From contig NZ_FZOS01000016.1 of the NCBI RefSeq assembly GCF_900188165.1, positions 1-64,000 on the forward strand: a stretch of 64,000 nucleotides of DNA, in the 5' to 3' direction. The notes beneath the pieces are model-generated. The model saw only the letters and a list, made by a program, of their open reading frames with translations. It did not search any database and was not told the DNA's origin. How positions within the stretch are numbered: the stretch's first letter is position 1; every line of letters begins with the position of its first letter. The position numbers and the translations under genes were made by a program. Shown here in pieces: positions 31,185-39,000 of this stretch. Origin of the DNA: Edaphosphingomonas laterariae (lineage in GTDB: Bacteria > Pseudomonadota > Alphaproteobacteria > Sphingomonadales > Sphingomonadaceae).

Positions 31185-31208
31185 CTGCACTTGTCATATA
31201 TGGTGCAG
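31185..31208 (+). promoter_or_regulatory. CTGCAC-N12-GTGCAG repeat overlapping a promoter-like -35
   Basis: A perfect inverted repeat 75-98 bp before the amidohydrolase start. TTGTCA (31191-31196) inside it and TATCGT (31213-31218), 16 bp on, form a plausible sigma-70-type promoter, so a bound regulator would cover the -35 element. Confidence 0.4.
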
Positions 31209-31282
31209 TCTGTATCGTAATATCGAACGCATCGAGCGCGGCCTTGAGATCGCGCCGGTGATTCGTGGTCACTAGGTAGAGG

Positions 31283-32977
31283 ATGCATTTGATGTCGCTC
31301 GATCTCATCATCCGGAACGCGCGCGTGTGTGACGGTTCCGGCGGCCCCAGCTTCACCGGCGATGTCGGCGTGCGCGGCGGCCGTATCGTCGCGGTGGGCG
31401 AGGTGAGCGGCGATGCCGCCGAAGTGGTGGACGCCAAGGGGCTTGTGGTCGCCCCCGGCTTCATTGATCCGCACACCCATTATGACGCGCAGCTGGTGTG
31501 GGATGGCCTTGCCCAGCCTTCGCTGGAGCATGGCATCACCACGATCGTCCCCGGCAATTGTTCGCTGAGCCTGGCGCCGCTGCGTGCCGAGCATCGCGAA
31601 TTGCTGGGCGCCACCTTCCGCAAGATCGAGGAAATGCCCAAGAACGCGTTCGACGCGGGCCTGACCTGGAAGTGGGAGACGTTCGGCGAATATGTCGATG
31701 CGATCCGTGGCGGGCTTGGCATCAACGTCGCGCCCGCCGTGGGCCACAGCCTGATCCGCTTGTGGGTGATGGGCGACGACGCCCGCGAACGGGCCGCCAC
31801 CGACGATGAAATCGCGGCGATGCAGGAAGCGCTGCGCGAATGCCTGCGCGCCGGCGCGATCGGCATGAGCGGTTCGTGGGTCGATATCGACCATGAAAAT
31901 CGCCCGGTGCCCGCGCGTCTCGCCGAGCCCAAGGAACTGGACGCGCTGTGCGCCGTGCTGGGCGAATTCGGCGCGATCCTGCAGATCGTGCCCGAATTCT
32001 GGGATGCGGACCTGCTGTGCGCGCGGATCGACATTCTGGCCGATCTTTCGCGCAAGCATGGGATCTCCACCACCTTCTCGCCGCTGTTCGACAGCAATGC
32101 CGCGCCGGAACTGTGCGGGATCGCGCTGGAGCGTATCAAGCTGCAGACCGCGCATGGCGCGCGCGTCGTGCCGCAGATGCAGACCCGCCCGATCGACCTG
32201 TCGTTCGACCTGACGGCGCCGATGTCCACCTTCGCGACGCTGCCGAGCTGGTGGGCGACGACCTTGATGCCGCACGATCAGAAGCTCGCCGCGCTGCGCG
32301 ATCCCGAACATCGCGCCAAGCTTAAGGCCGAGATCGAGCATTTCATGATGCCGATCGGCCTGCAGATCGACTTCGCCGACGCCTTCGTGAAGCGGCCGGG
32401 ACCGAACAGCAAGCATCTGGAAGGCCGCACGATCCGCGACATCGCCGCCGAACGCGGCTGCCACATCGCCGAGGCGATCATCGACGTCGCGCTCGAGGAC
32501 GATCTCCAGACATCCTATGGCCTGGAGGCGCTGGGCCATAATGACACCGCGAAGATCGCCAATTTCCTGGCCGAGCCGCTGATCGGCATCGGTGCGGGCG
32601 ACGGCGGCGCGCATGTCACCAACTTTTCCACTTATGGCGACACCGGCTACCTGTTCAGCCAATATGTGCGCGGCCACAAGACGCTGTCGGTCGAGCAGGC
32701 GGTGCACAAGCTGACCTGGGACATCGCCAATCTGTGGGGAATCAAGGATCGCGGCCTGCTGAAGCCGGGCTATGCGGCGGACCTCGTGATCTTCGACCCC
32801 GCGGCGATTGATCGCGGCCCGGAAATCTCGGTCGACGATCTTCCGGCGGATGGCTTCCGCTACATCCGCCGCGCCGCCGGCATCGAGCAGGTGTTCGTCA
32901 ACGGCCGCCGCGCCTACAGCCGCGACGGTGGCTATACCGAAGCCCGCACCGGCGCGATCGTGCCGATGGCCGCCTGA
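31283..32977 (+). CDS. Amidohydrolase, N-acyl-D-amino-acid deacylase family
   Basis: 564 aa from ATG 31283, or 561 from ATG 31292 (MSLDLIIRNARV), which fits the family start better. Metal-binding HxH is in GFIDPHTHYDAQ. The family cysteine is in ITTIVPGNCSLSLAPL (compare GNCG of D-aminoacylases). The C-terminal GAGDGGAHVTNFSTYGD carries the catalytic Asp, and LKPGYAADLVIFDP closes the beta-sandwich. It hydrolyses an amide, or possibly another cyclic C-N bond. It is the first gene of a four-gene operon with two small proteins and a Coq4-family protein, divergent from the dioxygenase operon. Confidence 0.85.
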   Translation: MHLMSLDLIIRNARVCDGSGGPSFTGDVGVRGGRIVAVGEVSGDAAEVVDAKGLVVAPGFIDPHTHYDAQLVWDGLAQPSLEHGITTIVPGNCSLSLAPLRAEHRELLGATFRKIEEMPKNAFDAGLTWKWETFGEYVDAIRGGLGINVAPAVGHSLIRLWVMGDDARERAATDDEIAAMQEALRECLRAGAIGMSGSWVDIDHENRPVPARLAEPKELDALCAVLGEFGAILQIVPEFWDADLLCARIDILADLSRKHGISTTFSPLFDSNAAPELCGIALERIKLQTAHGARVVPQMQTRPIDLSFDLTAPMSTFATLPSWWATTLMPHDQKLAALRDPEHRAKLKAEIEHFMMPIGLQIDFADAFVKRPGPNSKHLEGRTIRDIAAERGCHIAEAIIDVALEDDLQTSYGLEALGHNDTAKIANFLAEPLIGIGAGDGGAHVTNFSTYGDTGYLFSQYVRGHKTLSVEQAVHKLTWDIANLWGIKDRGLLKPGYAADLVIFDPAAIDRGPEISVDDLPADGFRYIRRAAGIEQVFVNGRRAYSRDGGYTEARTGAIVPMAA

Positions 32978-32991
32978 AGGGAGCGAGAGAC

Positions 32992-33210
32992 ATGACCAAC
33001 AACGCCGTCCGCATCGCGCCCCGCCGCAACTTCATCCAGCCCAAGCCGGGCGACAGCTGGGAAAGCATCGCGACCCGCGAACTGGCGGGAACGCCGCTCG
33101 AGGATGCGGTGAACATGCTGAAGAGCTGGAACCTCTATGTGGCCTTCCGCCCGGTGGGCGCGATCACGCCCACCGACGTGATCTTCATCGAGCCGCCGCG
33201 CGCGGGGTGA
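32992..33210 (+). CDS. Small LysM-like cytoplasmic protein
   Basis: 72 aa. After a basic start, the text KPGDSWESIATRELAG then DAVNMLKSWNLYVAFRPVGAITPTDVIFIEPP follows the LysM pattern: GD-(S/T)-W-x-S-I-A near the start, an Asn in the second helix, and a terminal D/Q-x-(I/L)-x-I-P strand. There is no signal peptide, unlike cell-wall LysM proteins, so a protein-binding or carrier role inside the cell is more likely. It starts 14 bp after the amidohydrolase with a GGGAG ribosome site. Confidence 0.6.
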   Translation: MTNNAVRIAPRRNFIQPKPGDSWESIATRELAGTPLEDAVNMLKSWNLYVAFRPVGAITPTDVIFIEPPRAG

Positions 33211-33227
33211 GGGCTTAGGAGCGCAGG

Positions 33228-33449
33228 GTGACCGCCACCATATCGCGCGTGCAGCTGACCGCCACGCATGATGGCGAGGCGGCGGTGGCGATCGAGCTGA
33301 CCTTTCCCAATGGCGGCCGATCGCAGGTGCACATCAATGCGGACGAGGCGGTCGACGTGCTGGCGCTGGCCGGCGTGGCCAGCGTCGATGCGCTCGTCGG
33401 GCACCCGTGGACGGTGCTCGACGTGCGCGATCCGAAATTCATGGGTTGA
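33228..33449 (+). CDS. Small hypothetical protein in the Coq4 operon
   Basis: 73 aa from GTG 33228, 17 bp after the LysM-like gene. The text alternates short beta strands (VQLTATHDGEAAVAIELTFPNG, SQVHINADEAVDVLALAGV) and ends WTVLDVRDPKFMG. No known family recognised and no signal peptide. Its place between two operon genes with tight spacing supports a real gene. It may form a complex with the LysM-like partner or with the Coq4-like protein; this is inference from position only. Confidence 0.6.
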   Translation: MTATISRVQLTATHDGEAAVAIELTFPNGGRSQVHINADEAVDVLALAGVASVDALVGHPWTVLDVRDPKFMG

Positions 33450-33472
33450 AAAAGACAAGCCAGGAGAGGGCG

Positions 33473-34306
33473 ATGAACAAGCCGATCGAGCTGAACAAGG
33501 ACGAAGCATCCTATCTGATGGGCGCGGCCGAACCGCCCACGTCGAGCGTGCTGATCAGCAACTCGAAATATCTCAACAACCCGCTGTTCCGCGATGTCTA
33601 TGCCCAGTTCGGGCTGAAGCGCGACGGGCACGACCTGCCGGCCGCCTATCTGATCCCGCAGCTGAGCCGCGCCTTTGGCGAGGTGACGGATTATGGCCAT
33701 GTCTTCGGCGCGCTGGCGGCCGAAAAGGCACGGATTCCCGAATTCGCCGAATGGCTGGACGCGCGTTTCCTGTCCAACTTCACCGCCGAGCTGGTGGAAG
33801 GCTGCAAGCCCGGCACGCTGGGTTCGCTGATGCACGATTTCATCGTCAAGAGCGGCCTGGATATCGACTTCATGTATACCGGCGCGCCGGCCAATGATTT
33901 CGAATATCTGGTGAAGCGCCGGGTGCAGAACCACGATATCGAACATATGGTGACGGGCCTCGATCCGAGCCCGGTGGGCGAAATCGCGCTGATCGCCGCC
34001 AACACCATCGCCAATTCCAACTATTTTCAGGGCGATTTCGTCCACGAGCTGAACGCTTATGGCTCGATCCTGATGTCGACCTCGGTCAGCCGCGCGGGCC
34101 TGCATTATCCCAATGTGCTGCCGACGCTGCTGGAAGGCATGGCGCGCGGCTATGCGGTGGGCGCCAAGCAGAAGAAGCCCTTCTTCATGATCCGCTGGGA
34201 AGATTATCTGGACTGGCAGATCGCCGACATTCGCGAGGAGTTCGGTTTCCAGGACGGCCCGGCGCTGGGCGACTGGGAATGGACCTACGACGCCTTCCGC
34301 GGCTGA
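33473..34306 (+). CDS. Coq4-family protein (putative metal-dependent oxidative decarboxylase)
   Basis: 277 aa from ATG 33473, with AGGAGAGGG just upstream. The Coq4 signature HDxxH-x11-E is exact: H154, D155, H158 and E170 in HDIEHMVTGLDPSPVGE. FALAANTIAN-like and SVSRAGLHYPNVLPTLLEGMARGYAVG blocks and a C-terminal FFMIRWEDYLDW extend the match. In eukaryotes COQ4 acts in ubiquinone synthesis and has been assigned oxidative decarboxylation of the ring. Here it sits in a catabolic-looking operon far from ubi genes, so a related reaction on another compound is inferred. A terminator follows at 34371. Confidence 0.82.
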   Translation: MNKPIELNKDEASYLMGAAEPPTSSVLISNSKYLNNPLFRDVYAQFGLKRDGHDLPAAYLIPQLSRAFGEVTDYGHVFGALAAEKARIPEFAEWLDARFLSNFTAELVEGCKPGTLGSLMHDFIVKSGLDIDFMYTGAPANDFEYLVKRRVQNHDIEHMVTGLDPSPVGEIALIAANTIANSNYFQGDFVHELNAYGSILMSTSVSRAGLHYPNVLPTLLEGMARGYAVGAKQKKPFFMIRWEDYLDWQIADIREEFGFQDGPALGDWEWTYDAFRG

Positions 34307-34370
34307 TCGCATCCGGCTCCATCCAAGGGGATCCAGGGATCCTCGCTTCTCCCAGAAGGGTGGACAACCT

Positions 34371-34406
34371 GACGCCGTGTGGGTGGGGGCCCATGCGGCG
34401 TCTTTT
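34371..34406 (+). terminator. Rho-independent terminator of the amidohydrolase-Coq4 operon
   Basis: A 13-bp stem with two wobble pairs (arms 34371-34383 and 34390-34402, 6-nt loop) followed by TTTT, 65 bp after the Coq4-like stop. Confidence 0.75.
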
Positions 34407-34526
34407 GCCGTGTCCGAAACTGGAAATCGCGGGGTAAAAGGCGCATAATATCGCACCCCCAGCGCGGCTTCGCCGAGGGGACGGGCCGCGACTGGCATGA
34501 GCGGGACACTTCCTTGGGAGGTCGCC

Positions 34527-34895
34527 ATGACAGACATGACCACAGCGATGGACCAGAGCCACGAACTGATTTCCTCCGCCCGCGTCGAAGGCACGCCGGT
34601 ATATTCGCCGCAGGGTGACAAGCTGGGCACGATCCACGCGGTGATGATCCACAAGACGACCGGGCAGGTCGCCTATGCCGTGCTGCAGTTCGGCGGGCTG
34701 TTCGGCATCGGTAGCCACGTCCACCCGTTGCCGTGGGACAAGATCACTTATGATGCGGGCCGCCACGGCTATGTGGCCGACGTGACGCGCGAACAGATCG
34801 AGGATGCGCCGAGCCTCGACCTCGATGCCACCGATCGCATCCGTGAAAGTGAAACACCCATGTATTCCTATTGGGATTCGAAACCCTATTGGTGA
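34527..34895 (+). CDS. PRC-barrel domain protein
   Basis: 122 aa from ATG 34527, which follows GGGAG by six bases. The PRC-barrel core is LISSARVEGTPVYSPQGDKLGTIHAVMIHKTTGQVAYAVLQFGGLFGIGSHVHPLPWDKI, then YVADVTREQIEDAPSL and a tyrosine-rich tail (MYSYWDSKPYW). Such proteins, shared with photosynthetic reaction-centre subunit H and RimM, are common small stress-linked proteins in alphaproteobacteria, mostly of unknown role. No signal peptide. Probably monocistronic, downstream of the Coq4 terminator. Confidence 0.88.
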   Translation: MTDMTTAMDQSHELISSARVEGTPVYSPQGDKLGTIHAVMIHKTTGQVAYAVLQFGGLFGIGSHVHPLPWDKITYDAGRHGYVADVTREQIEDAPSLDLDATDRIRESETPMYSYWDSKPYW

Positions 34896-34997
34896 TGGCG
34901 TTCGGCGCGATTCGGTGTCGAATTACTTTACATTCGCTTTGGGTTTCAGAAGGTTGTTTACCATTATGAGACACGCAATTCCGTAATTCGCGTGGAT

Positions 34998-35013
34998 TGG
35001 CCCCCCATTTGCA
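34998..35013 (+). promoter_or_regulatory. Sigma-54 (-24/-12) promoter
   Basis: TGGCCCC-N4-TTGCA, with GG and GC cores exactly 12 bp apart as RpoN requires. It lies 55 bp before the PEP-CTERM start at 35068. The -24 half differs from consensus TGGCACG at two positions; the -12 half is perfect. Confidence 0.65.
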
Positions 35014-35067
35014 AATACCATCCGTGAAAGCCGGATCGATTCCGGATGGTTGTTTGGGGGGCGTTTC

Positions 35068-35838
35068 ATGGTGGGCTTCAAATCGATCATGATCGGCGCT
35101 GCGGCGCTGGCAGTGGCGGCGGTTCCGGCATCGGCTTCGGCGGCGCTGCTCACCTTCAACCTGACGGGTAACAGCTATCTCGACGGCACGGACGGCAATG
35201 TCCGGACATTCTCGGCAACGTCGGGTTCGACGACGATCAACGTGAAGGCGACGGCCTGGCGGCGGGCGTCGGCCACAGGCAGCACGGTGCAGAGCGCCTA
35301 TCTCGGCGCCTATTCGAACGGCCTTGGCGTCACCAACAGCAAGGAAGGCAGCGGCCAAAGCGGCAATTCCCACACCGTCGACAATAAGGACGGTTTCGAC
35401 TTTATCGTGTTCCAGTTCGATCAGGTGGTCGAGGTGGATCAGGCCTATTTCTCGCCCTACAAGATCGGCCGCGAGACCGACAGCGATGCCACGATCATGG
35501 TGGGCAACAGCGCCACGCCTTTTTCGTCGGGGCTGAACTTCGCCAACTGGGCGTCGGTGGATGCGCTGTTCAATCCGTTCCAGGCCGCGTCGGGCACGGC
35601 CGGCTTGCGCGATATCAACGGGCTGAACGAACAAGGCAATCTGCTGTTCGTCGGCGCCAGCTTCACCGATCTCGACAAGCTCGACGGCTTCAAGCTCAAG
35701 CAGCTCAAGGTCAACAGCGTGACGCCCAGCGCGCCGGGCCCGGTGCCCGAGCCCGCGACCTGGGCGATGATGATCGCCGGTTTCGGCCTTGTCGGCGGCG
35801 CGATGCGCCGGCGCGAGCGCCCGGCGGCGCTGGCTTGA
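35068..35838 (+). CDS. PEPxxWA-CTERM protein
   Basis: 256 aa from ATG 35068, preceded by a G-rich ribosome site. Signal peptide at residues 1-27 (MIGAAALAVAAVPASASA). The mature beta-rich part includes a short acidic/hydrophobic FDFIVFQFDQVVEVDQAYFSPY stretch typical of surface beta-sandwich proteins. The tail is VPEPATWAMMI, a hydrophobic Gly-rich helix and MRRRERPAALA: the exosortase signal. A sigma-54 promoter at 34998 should drive it. Tandem 15-bp repeats and a strong terminator follow the stop. Envelope or exopolysaccharide-associated; role unknown. Confidence 0.86.
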   Translation: MVGFKSIMIGAAALAVAAVPASASAALLTFNLTGNSYLDGTDGNVRTFSATSGSTTINVKATAWRRASATGSTVQSAYLGAYSNGLGVTNSKEGSGQSGNSHTVDNKDGFDFIVFQFDQVVEVDQAYFSPYKIGRETDSDATIMVGNSATPFSSGLNFANWASVDALFNPFQAASGTAGLRDINGLNEQGNLLFVGASFTDLDKLDGFKLKQLKVNSVTPSAPGPVPEPATWAMMIAGFGLVGGAMRRRERPAALA

Positions 35839-35845
35839 ACGAGGG

Positions 35846-35890
35846 GGCCTGAGCAAAAAGGGCCTGAGCAATGGGGGCCTGACCAAGGGT
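35846..35890. repeat. Three tandem 15-bp repeats
   Basis: GGCCTGAGCAA-type units begin at 35846, 35861 and 35876, exactly 15 bp apart, right after the PEP-CTERM stop codon. The first 11 bases are near-identical in all three; the last four vary. Confidence 0.8.
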
Positions 35891-35942
35891 TTCGCCCGCG
35901 CCCCGGAATCAATTCCCGCCGGGGTGAAGGGCGGATGCAGGA

Positions 35943-35978
35943 GCGGGCCGGGGGGCGACCCCCGGCCCGCACTTTATT
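35943..35978 (+). terminator. Rho-independent terminator with GNRA-type tetraloop
   Basis: Perfect 12-bp arms (35943-35954 and 35959-35970) around GCGA, followed by ACTTTATT. It ends the PEP-CTERM transcript. Confidence 0.8.
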
Positions 35979-36000
35979 GCACGCTCCGATGCATATGCCC

Positions 36001-36026
36001 GGCCGCTGGCGAGCTGCGGAGCGGCC
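36001..36026 (-). terminator. Hairpin after mfd
   Basis: CGGCCGCT / AGCGGCCG arms (read on the minus strand) with a 12-nt loop, about five bases past the mfd stop codon. Likely mfd terminator. Confidence 0.5.
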
Positions 36027-36030
36027 GCGA

Positions 36031-39000
36031 TCAGCGCAGGATCTTGGCGAGACCCTTGGATAGCTGGAGCGCGCCATTGAGCCGCGCCTTGGCGTCGGGC
36101 CAGGGGCGGGTGATGACCAGCTTGTTGTCTGGCCGCAGCTTGGCCGTGCCCTGCAGGCGCTGGGCATAAGCGATCAGGCCCGCCGGATCGGGGAAGCTGT
36201 CGTTGAAGAAGGTGACGAGCGCGCCGCGCGGCCCGGCATCGAGCTTCGCGACATGCGCCTTGCGGCAGTTGAGCTTGGTCTGGATCACCGACAGCAGGTT
36301 CTGCGTCGGTTCGGGCAGCTTGCCGAAACGATCGATCAACTCGGCCGCGAACGCCTCGATCTCGGTTGCGTTTTCCAGCTCGTTCATGCGGCGATAGAGG
36401 CCCATGCGCAGATCGAGATCGGGCACATATTCCTCGGGAATGAGGATCGGCGCGTCGACGTTGATCTGCGGCGAAAGATCGCGGGTCGAGACGGCGGCTT
36501 CCCTGAGCCCGCCGGCCTTGGCCTCCATGATCGCGTCTTCCAGCATCGACTGGTAGAGTTCGAAGCCGACTTCCTTGATATGGCCCGATTGTTCGTCGCC
36601 GAGCAGGTTGCCGGCGCCGCGAATATCGAGATCGTGGCTGGCGAGCTGGAAGCCCGCGCCAAGCGAATCGAGATCGGACAGCACGTGCAGCCGCTTCATC
36701 GCGGCTTCGGTGATCGTGCGCGTCGCGGGCGTGGTGAAATAGGCGTAGGCGCGGGTCTTCGATCGGCCGACGCGCCCGCGCAGCTGGTAAAGCTGGGCGA
36801 GGCCGAAGCGATCCGCGCGGTGGATGATCAGCGTGTTGGCGCTGGGAATATCGAGCCCGCTTTCGACGATCGTGGTGGACAAGAGCACCTCGAACTTCTT
36901 GTCGTAGAAGGCGGACATCCGCTCCTCCACCTCGGTCGGGCTCATCTGGCCGTGCGCCACGACATAGCGGACCTCGGGAACCTCCTTGCGCAGGAACTCC
37001 TCGATATCGGGTAGATCCTTGATGCGCGGGGCGACGAAGAAGCTCTGCCCGCCGCGATAATGTTCGCGCAGCAGGGCTTCGCGCAGCACCACCGGATCCC
37101 ACGGCATCACATAGGTGCGCACCGCCAGGCGATCGACCGGTGGGGTCTGGATGACGGACAATTCGCGCAGGCCCGACATCGCCATCTGCAGGGTGCGCGG
37201 GATCGGCGTGGCGGTGAGGGTGAGGACATGGACGTCCGACTTCATCGCCTTCAGCCGTTCCTTGTGGACGACACCAAAGCGCTGTTCCTCGTCGACGATG
37301 ACGAGGCCGAGCCGCTTGAATTCGACGGCCTTGGCGATCACCGCATGGGTGCCGACGACGATGTCGATCGACCCGTCGGTCAGTCCTTCCTTGGTTCTCT
37401 TCGCCTCGGCTGCCGGCACCAGCCGCGACAGGCGGCCGATATTGATCGGGAAACCCTGGAAGCGTTCGACGAAATTGGTGAAATGCTGGCGGGCGAGCAG
37501 CGTGGTGGGCACCACCACCGCCACCTGCATGCCTGCCATCGCCGCGACGAAGGCGGCGCGCAACGCCACTTCGGTCTTGCCGAAGCCGACATCGCCGCAG
37601 ACGAGGCGATCCATCGGCGTGCCCTTGGCCAGATCGTCCAGCACGTCGCCGATCGCGCGATCCTGATCGTCGGTTTCCTGATAGGGGAAGCGATCGACGA
37701 AGGCGGGATAGCTGCCGCTATCGGTTTCGGCCACGTCGGCCGGGCGCAGCGCGCGCGCGGCGGCGGTGGCGATCAGTTCACCCGCGATTTCGCGGATGCG
37801 TTCCTTCATCCGCGCCTTGCGCGCCTGCCAGGCGACGCCGCCCAGCTTGTCGAGCGCCGCGCCTTCCGTCTCCGCGCCATAGCGCGACAGGACGTCGATA
37901 TTTTCGACCGGCACGTAGAGCTTGTCGCCGCCGGCATAGCTGAGCGCGACGCAATCGTGCGGGCTGGTGCCGACCGGGATCGACATCAGCCCTTCATAAC
38001 GGCCGATGCCGTGATCGGCGTGGACCACGAGATCGCCGGGGCTGAGCGTCGCCAGTTCGGCCATGAAGGCGTCGGCGGATTTCTTGCGCTTGGCGCGGCG
38101 GACGAGCCGATCGCCCAGCATGTCCTGTTCGGTCAGCACCGCCATGTCGGGCGTGGTGAAGCCGTGATCGAGCGCGACGACGGCGAGCGCAACGGTGCCG
38201 CGCGCGGCGATGCCCTGCGCTTCCTGCCAGCTATCGGCGGGGGCGGCGCCGGCCAGGCCGTGATCCTTCAGCAGCCCGCCAAGCCGTTCGCGTGCGCCGC
38301 CCGAATAGCTGGCGAGGACGACCTTGCGGCCGCCACGCGTCAGCGCCTCGACATGTTCGGTAACGGCTTCATAGATGTTGAGATTCTGGGCGCGCTCGGG
38401 CGCGAAATCGCGCGGGCCATCGACCCCGAAATCAAGTACGCTGGCGCTTTCCGGCTCGTGGAACGGCGTGATCAGGTGGATCGGCCGGTCGGCGATCGCA
38501 GCCTGCCATTCGTCGATCGCCAGATAGAGCGTCTTGGGGTCGATCGGGCGATAGCTGCCCGGATCGGAGGACTGCGCCCGGACGCGATTGGCGTGATAAT
38601 CGGCGATCGCTTCGAACCGGGCGTCGGCCGCGCCTTCGTCACCTGCATCGCGGACGATGATGTCGTCGTCGCGCAGATGATCGAACAGGGTGGCGAGGCG
38701 ATCTTCGAGGAAGGGCAGCCAATGTTCCATGCCGGCCAGCCGGCGGCCGTCCGAAATCGCCTGATAGAGCGGATCGCCGGTGGCGGTGGCGCCAAAGGCT
38801 TCGCGATAGCGCGTGCGGAAGCGCTTGATGCTTTCCTCATCCAGCAGCGCCTCGGACGCGGGGAGCAGGGTGAAGCCGTCGATCCGGTCCACCGTGCGCT
38901 GGTCGGCCGGATCGAACCGGCGGACGCTTTCAATCTCGTCACCGAAGAAATCGAGGCGCAGGGCCAGTTCCTCGCCCGAGGGAAAGAGATCGAGCAGGCC

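Larger units (their letters stand above)
30724..31282. other. Divergent control region between two catabolic operons
   Basis: 559 bp without a credible gene. It must hold the promoters of the TonB-receptor operon (leftwards) and the amidohydrolase operon (rightwards). Notable parts are a GC hairpin at 31030-31055, an AT-rich inverted repeat at 31067-31081 and a CTGCAC-N12-GTGCAG repeat at 31185-31208. No regulator gene lies within the locus. Confidence 0.6.
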
